DNA of 33,400 nucleotides from Zopfochytrium polystomum (taxonomy: Eukaryota > Chytridiomycota > Chytridiomycetes > Chytridiales > Chytridiaceae): the NCBI GenBank assembly GCA_025765615.1, contig JAIVFJ010000487.1, forward strand, positions 1 through 33,400, read 5' to 3'. Below are positions 29,081 through 33,400 of the stretch, piece by piece (within the stretch, counting starts at the first letter, position 1; each line of letters begins with the position of its first letter). The translations under genes and the position numbers were made by a program. The notes under the pieces are model-generated. The model had not been told where the DNA came from and made no database searches. It saw only the letters and a program-made list of their open reading frames with translations.

Positions 29081-29715
29081 GGGCGGCGCCTCGCGGCGCT
29101 GCCCCTCACGCTTCAAGTTGCAGCGGCGCCTTGCGGCGCCGCTCCCCTCGGTTCGGTAGAGGCGGCGGCGTAAGGCCCCATCTCTTCGGTTGTGGCGGCT
29201 CCTCGCGGCGCTGCCCCTCACGCTTTAGTTGCGGCGGCGCCTTGCGGCGCCGCTCTCCTCGATTCGGTAGCGGCGGCGCCTTGCGGCCCCTCGCTTCGGT
29301 TGGGGTGGCGCCCTGCGGCGCCGCCCCTCACGCTCCAGTGGCGGCGGCGCCTGGCGGCGCCGCTCCCCTCGGTCCGGCTTTTTTTCCGGTTGCGGCGGCG
29401 CCTGGGGGCGCAGCTCTCCTCGGTTCGGTTTTTTTTCGCTGTGACGGCGCCGCGGGGCGCCGTTCCTCGGATGGGGCGGCGCCCATGGCACCGCCCCGCA
29501 GTCTCTCGGTTGTGGGCGGCCTCGGCGCCGCCCCTCGCTGGTATCGGTCGCTCCCCGCTCGGTTTCGTTCAAGCATGGCGGGTAACCCGAGAGGGGGTTG
29601 AGTCCCCCCTCCCGGCGTCACCTACTTCGGTTGGTCGGCGCCTTGCGGCGTCACCCTCTTCGGTTGGGTCGGCACCCCTTGCGCATTGGTTGGGGCAGCG
29701 CCCTGCAGCGCTGCC
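29081..29715 (+). repeat. GC stem-loop array of the D-C chimera
   Basis: It is unit-for-unit the same as 7912-8545, differing mainly in T-run length, which points to a very recent common source. Confidence 0.75.
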
Positions 29716-30159
29716 CATCTGTTTTTCTTTGATCTTCGCTATCTTCAGTTCTGATTTCCCGTTTTCCGCTTTTTGCATTTGCTCTTTCTTCGATTTTCGC
29801 CTCTTCTTCGATCTTTGCTCATCCTTCGATCTTTGCTTTTTCTTCGAACTGTGCTTATTCTTCGATTTATGCTTTTCTTTCTTCGAACTGTCCCCCCTCA
29901 GTGAGGGGGTTCCTACGCATTCCCACCCTCCCCCCACTTGGGGGGGGGGCTTGGGCCTCATAGTTTCCGTTGGTGGTTGTTCTTCGTTGGGTGTTAGTGT
30001 GGGTTTTTTCAAGGTTCGCCCTTTTTTCCCTCACGCCCGCACTCGGCGTATTCGGGCCTAGATGCAGATCTCTAACTGTTGTTTCCACTTCATCATTGGG
30101 CCGGTGAGGGTGGATTCGATCACCAAAACAGTTGTAGTAGATAATAAATTTCTTGAGGA

Positions 30160-30171
30160 GTTAGGGTTAGG
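30160..30171 (+). repeat. telomeric junction J12
   Basis: GTTAGGGTTAGG lies between a C tail and a full-length A 5' end (GGGAC followed by a T run). Confidence 0.9.
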
Positions 30172-32218
30172 GGGACTTTTTCTCTCTTCACATTCTCGTA
30201 GCGTGTTGAAGACACGCTCGAGGACGACGTTGCAAGGCAAAGTCAAGGTCAACCTCGACCTCACCCTGTCCAAACAAACCAAGCTCAACTTCGCCCCAGT
30301 CACCACCAGTGCGGCACGTAGCGCGCCAATCGAAGCTGTCCTAGACAGTCAGTCCGCCGCTACAGCCGACACACCACCACCCGCACCGTTCCCCCGCACC
30401 CGCTTCAACGTCAGCACCGCTGACGACTTCCACGCTCTCGAACGTGACCTCTTTCGTCATCACCAAAAGGCTATCCTCTGTCCCCGCTGCGGGAAGCCGC
30501 TCGTGTCCAAAGGAGTTGCTGGCAATCCGAACTCGGTATCGCGCATTAAACGGCTGTCAATCCATTGCACGCATTGCCCACGATCGCCGTCAAGTAGATT
30601 CCACAAGGCGATCGCTGATCTGAACGCCACGGACGCCGAAGCATTGGAAGCCGCCAACCGCCACGTCCACCAAGTAGCGACATCTGCCCCACCCCCGACG
30701 GACGCTGGGACCCCTCCTCAACCGATTCGGCACCCTAAACAGCGCACTCCACCGTCTCTCGACATAGCTGAAGCGAAGCGTGGGCGCCCTGCATCCCGCG
30801 GCCCCGCCCTCCCACCATCTCGGACTGTGTCTGCATCGCCCGACCCCACCTCCCCCACACAGACTGCGCCGGCGCCGCGCGACGCCGACCCGCTGACATT
30901 GACACAACCTTCAGCCCTGTCCCTTCGCACGCTCTTCGGCGACGACGGCGATAACGTCTTGGCAGACACTCTTACCGAAATGTCATACCGCGGGGACTCT
31001 GTTCCCGCTGCATCCTCGCAGCTTTCTGACGTTCCAGCGACTCCTCTCTCGCAGTACACACTTGTCCCGCCGACGGACGGTGAGCTTGTGGCCTTTATGA
31101 TCGATCAGAGACGCAAGTGGGCCGCACAGGAGCGACTTAATGTGCAATCAAAAGATAAGGACCGATACTTCACGGAAACCCTTGACACGTTGCGAGGGAG
31201 GATCATCGACCTGGAGGGCACCATCGCGGCGAAGGATGAACGCATTCGGGCACTCGAGGAGGAGTTGGAACGCGTGCGGAGCACACAGCAGGAGAGGCGA
31301 CTTGACGATGAAGCAGAGGAGGAGGATGGGGAAGAGGGGACCGATGGTGGTGGAGGGATACGGAGGGCGGCGGCCGAGCGGTCGCGCGGAGAGGGGCGAC
31401 GCTCCTCCCGAGCCCCAATGGGTCGCCCGAATTCAGGGGGTGGAGAGGCCCCCACCAGTCGACGTTTCCCGCTAAGTTTTGCTGCCATCGCGGCAGCCAA
31501 AGCACCAGAACCGCTTTTTGCTAACAACTTCCGCAAGGGCATTAAGATGATCACCGACCCCAAGATTGATACTGAGACCAAGCTCAAGCAGATTTTCAGA
31601 CCCAGATCCTCCGTTGTCGAGGCGCGCCGCGCAGCGCCAGACTATGTCCCGCCTGCGTGGTCCCTTGACGGAGCGAAGTATGTTCCAGTTTATGTCAGAC
31701 CCAATCTATCGGATGTTGGCCGGGCTGCACCCCGCCACAGTTTGAGACTGCTATTCACTGCTGCAAATGGATTCCCACGCGTTCCTGAGATTTCTGTGAT
31801 TGGCAAGCATGCGTCGCTGATGGAATGCTGGGTTCTGGAATCTGAGAAGGCCAAGTTTGTGGCGGCCTGTAAAAAGGCTGAGGTTGTGGTGGATGATGAG
31901 TGTGAACCCTGGAAACCCTCACGCCTTCGATCGGGGGCTGAGGCTGAAGCTGCTGCTGTGCGTGCATATCTGAGCCGTATTGCTGGAATTCTGAACCACC
32001 CGACATTCCGCCCATCTGTGCTGCTGGCAAAGTCTATCTGTGAATTTGTGCCCCGCCGGTTTGTGGCTGACCTGAAGGTGAAGCTTCGCGACCCGTCACA
32101 CTTTCCCACCAAGGGGAAGGAGCCGGAGACGGAGGCAGAACCTTTAGAGACACCCAGGCCCCGAGGGGCTGAAGACACAGGAGCTTCCAGTGGTGCCGAC
32201 GCCATGCTTGATGATTGA
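30172..32218 (+). CDS. ORF1: gag-like protein of family A, uninterrupted
   Basis: The frame is open across the entire 5' end and on through the junction into the preceding C tail, where an in-frame ATG lies at 30062 (718 codons in all). Within the element the first ATG in any frame is at about 30979, far inside conserved coding sequence. Features in order: KTRSRTTLQGKV basic stretch, FNVSTADDFHALERDLF, CPRC...CTHC pair (C-x2-C twice), KRGRP, long Ser/Pro linker, coiled coil (RKWAAQERLNVQSK...EELERVRSTQ), Glu/Gly/Arg hinge, conserved C-terminal domain ending GADAMLDD. Initiation is either non-AUG or from the upstream neighbour. Confidence 0.85.
32211..32218 (+). promoter_or_regulatory. ORF1 stop / ORF2 start overlap (ATGATTGA)
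   Basis: This is the third instance of the same eight-base overlap, here with both flanking frames intact. Confidence 0.78.
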
Positions 32219-33281
32219 TGGACTTAGATTTGGATTTGTGAACTTGAACTGCTCGCTCTCAGGACATGTCAAGAACATAGACCAAGCATTTTCAGATATC
32301 CATTCAGACTATATTTTGTTGGCGGACACTGGGATCTGTGTGACGGAAAGTAATCCATTGAGGGGGATGGTGGCGGAGTCTCGTGGGCCCCCCCTGGAGT
32401 ATGTGGTGCGACAGGCAATTGGGCATAAGGGCAAGAAGGGGGTATCCATTCATAAGGGCAGGAGGATGGAGGAGGACCTGGTGGTTCAGACATTGGAGAA
32501 GGACACAAAGGGGGAGTGGGTCATTGCGAGGATGTCAGAGATTATCATGGCAGTGGTGTACTTTGCACCCTCGACGGATTTGGAGGTGCTTCAGTCATTC
32601 TCAGCAACAGCAGACAGGATTGCAGGGGCTAATCCCCAGGCACCCTTTCTGATCATTGGAGATTTCAACACTTCACTGCAGGAGTATGGCTGTGCCCACT
32701 CGCAGCCCAGGCTGAGGGTGGACTGGTGGCGTGCCTGGATTGATGGTTCAGGATGGAGCAGGGTTGAGCCAGTTCGGGGACAGTGGACCACTTTCTCACC
32801 TAGAATTGCTGGCCCTGTGGGCAGGGGAGTCACTGACTTGCTCCTTGTGAATCGAGCTGGACTTGGAGCTGTGCATAACTTGGTTGTCCATGACGCACCT
32901 GAGGAACACTTGGCCTTCACAGATCACAGGATGCTCACCTTTGAGCTTCGAACACACTTGACCATGAAACCACCCTTTGAGAGACTGAATGTGCGCAGGC
33001 TGATGCTGAGACAAGTCCAGTATGAGAAGAAACTTGCAGAGACCAGGAAGCCCTTGAGACAAGAGATTCACTCAGCATGGAAGACTGTGAATGCTGCTGC
33101 TGTAGCCCAGGAGGAGTGGTCTTTTGAGCGCAGACGTGCCTGTGCAGATTCTGTATCTCAGTTGGTGGTGAAGTGGCTTGTTGACACTGGCGTCCAAGTG
33201 GCTGGGAAGACCAAGTTTAGGGGCGGTGCAGGCGGCCCTGATGTCGAGGAGAAGCATTTGGAGGAGCTGAAGCAGGGTTAG
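32211..33281 (+). pseudogene. ORF2 N-terminal part: intact APE-type endonuclease, RT lost
   Basis: It has 356 codons, the last few supplied by the telomere; the stop TAG at 33279 is made by the TTAGGG repeat. It is the only unbroken endonuclease in the window: N11/N13 in FVNLNC, D39 in ADTG where most relatives have Glu, Y117 in VYFAPS, D151 and N153 in IGDFN, T194 in WTTF, D209 in VTDLLL, and D238-H239 in TDHR. These match exonuclease-endonuclease-phosphatase fold positions. The RT is absent, so it could make at most a free endonuclease. Confidence 0.85.
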
Positions 33282-33400
33282 GGTTAGAGTTAGGGTTAGG
33301 GTTAGGGTTAGGGTTAGGGTTAGGGCTAAGGTTAGGGTTAGGGATTAGGGTTAGGGTTAGGGTTAGGTTAGGGTTAGGGGGTTAGGGTTAGGGTAGGGTT
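33274..33400 (+). repeat. terminal telomere repeat array (TTAGGG)n
   Basis: About 21 units run to the window edge, G-rich strand toward the end. Variant units include TTAGAG near 33284-33289, GGGCTAAGG, GGATTAGGG, a GGTTAGGTTAGGG short unit and a GGGGG-containing unit; these could be true variants or base-calling errors. Confidence 0.95.

Larger units (their letters stand above)
28546..30171 (+). mobile_element. chimeric element: module D joined to family C 3' part
   Basis: Module D (28546-28946) passes directly, with no telomere junction, into C sequence starting CGCCATCATTACGC, equivalent to 7778. From there to the end it is almost identical to 7778-9000; the visible differences are T-run lengths near 29380 and 29430. 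Thus the C 5' third, including both structured motifs, is replaced by D. It keeps the GC stem-loop array, TTCTTCGA tract (about 29775-29885) and C tail. Non-coding. Confidence 0.82.
30172..33273 (+). mobile_element. family A element with intact 5' end, 3' part removed by telomere capping
   Basis: It is the most distal element. Its 5' end matches that at 9001. ORF1 is complete and uninterrupted; ORF2 stops at AGCTGAAGC (33273), where the complete copies continue into CGCCGGCGGGAC, and telomere repeats follow at once. This is the only element in the window missing its 3' end. Chromosome breakage or erosion followed by new telomere addition explains it. Confidence 0.88.

Overview
This window is the outer end of a eukaryotic chromosome. 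The last ~127 bases (33274-33400) are a TTAGGG array with the G-rich strand running 5'->3' to the right edge. Everything to its left is a head-to-tail stack of non-LTR retrotransposons and their parasites, all on the + strand with 3' ends toward the chromosome tip. No host gene, intron, rRNA or ordinary tRNA gene was recognised. TTAGGG telomeres occur in animals, many fungi, several amoebae and other protists. The compact intronless elements and GC-rich spacers fit a unicellular eukaryote or early-diverging fungus, but the species cannot be named from this sequence.

Layout, left to right: tail of a family C element (1-113); 5'-truncated family A (114-2286); full-length family B (2287-4374); truncated A (4375-7302); full-length C (7303-9000); full-length A of about 6.07 kb (9001-15069); a chimera of module D with a B tail (15070-16122); two C elements (16123-17945 and 17946-19292); truncated A with a B-like terminus (19293-21531); truncated B (21532-22932); long A truncated in ORF1 (22933-28545); a chimera of module D with a C tail (28546-30171); and an A element with intact 5' end (30172-33273) cut inside ORF2 and capped by the telomere. 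Every one of the 13 element-element joins carries exactly the same 12 bases, GTTAGGGTTAGG.

Family A is the autonomous engine. ORF1 is a gag-like protein with a CxxC...CxxC zinc-binding-like N-terminus, an AT-hook-like KRGRP, a coiled coil and a conserved C-terminal domain. ORF2 (about 1,250 aa) has an APE-type endonuclease, a reverse transcriptase with FADD and a C-terminal CCHC-like finger. ORF1 stop and ORF2 start overlap as ATGATTGA in all three copies that keep the junction. Family B encodes only an ORF1-like protein. Family C is non-coding, about 1.7-1.8 kb, with two copies of a covarying structured-RNA motif, an array of GC-rich stem-loops and its own conserved 3' tail. Module D is a structured RNA bounded in its longer copy by two tRNA-like units; it is fused once to a B tail and once to a C tail.

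The families probably work as one ecosystem. A supplies endonuclease and reverse transcriptase. B, C and the D chimeras share a 3'-terminal signature (AATAAT or AATAAA, a short spacer, TTGARRAG, then GTTAGGGTTAGG) that could let the A machinery copy them. Most ORFs carry single-base indels in homopolymers, so either these copies are decaying or the assembly has residual long-read errors; near-identical copy pairs within the window make this testable.
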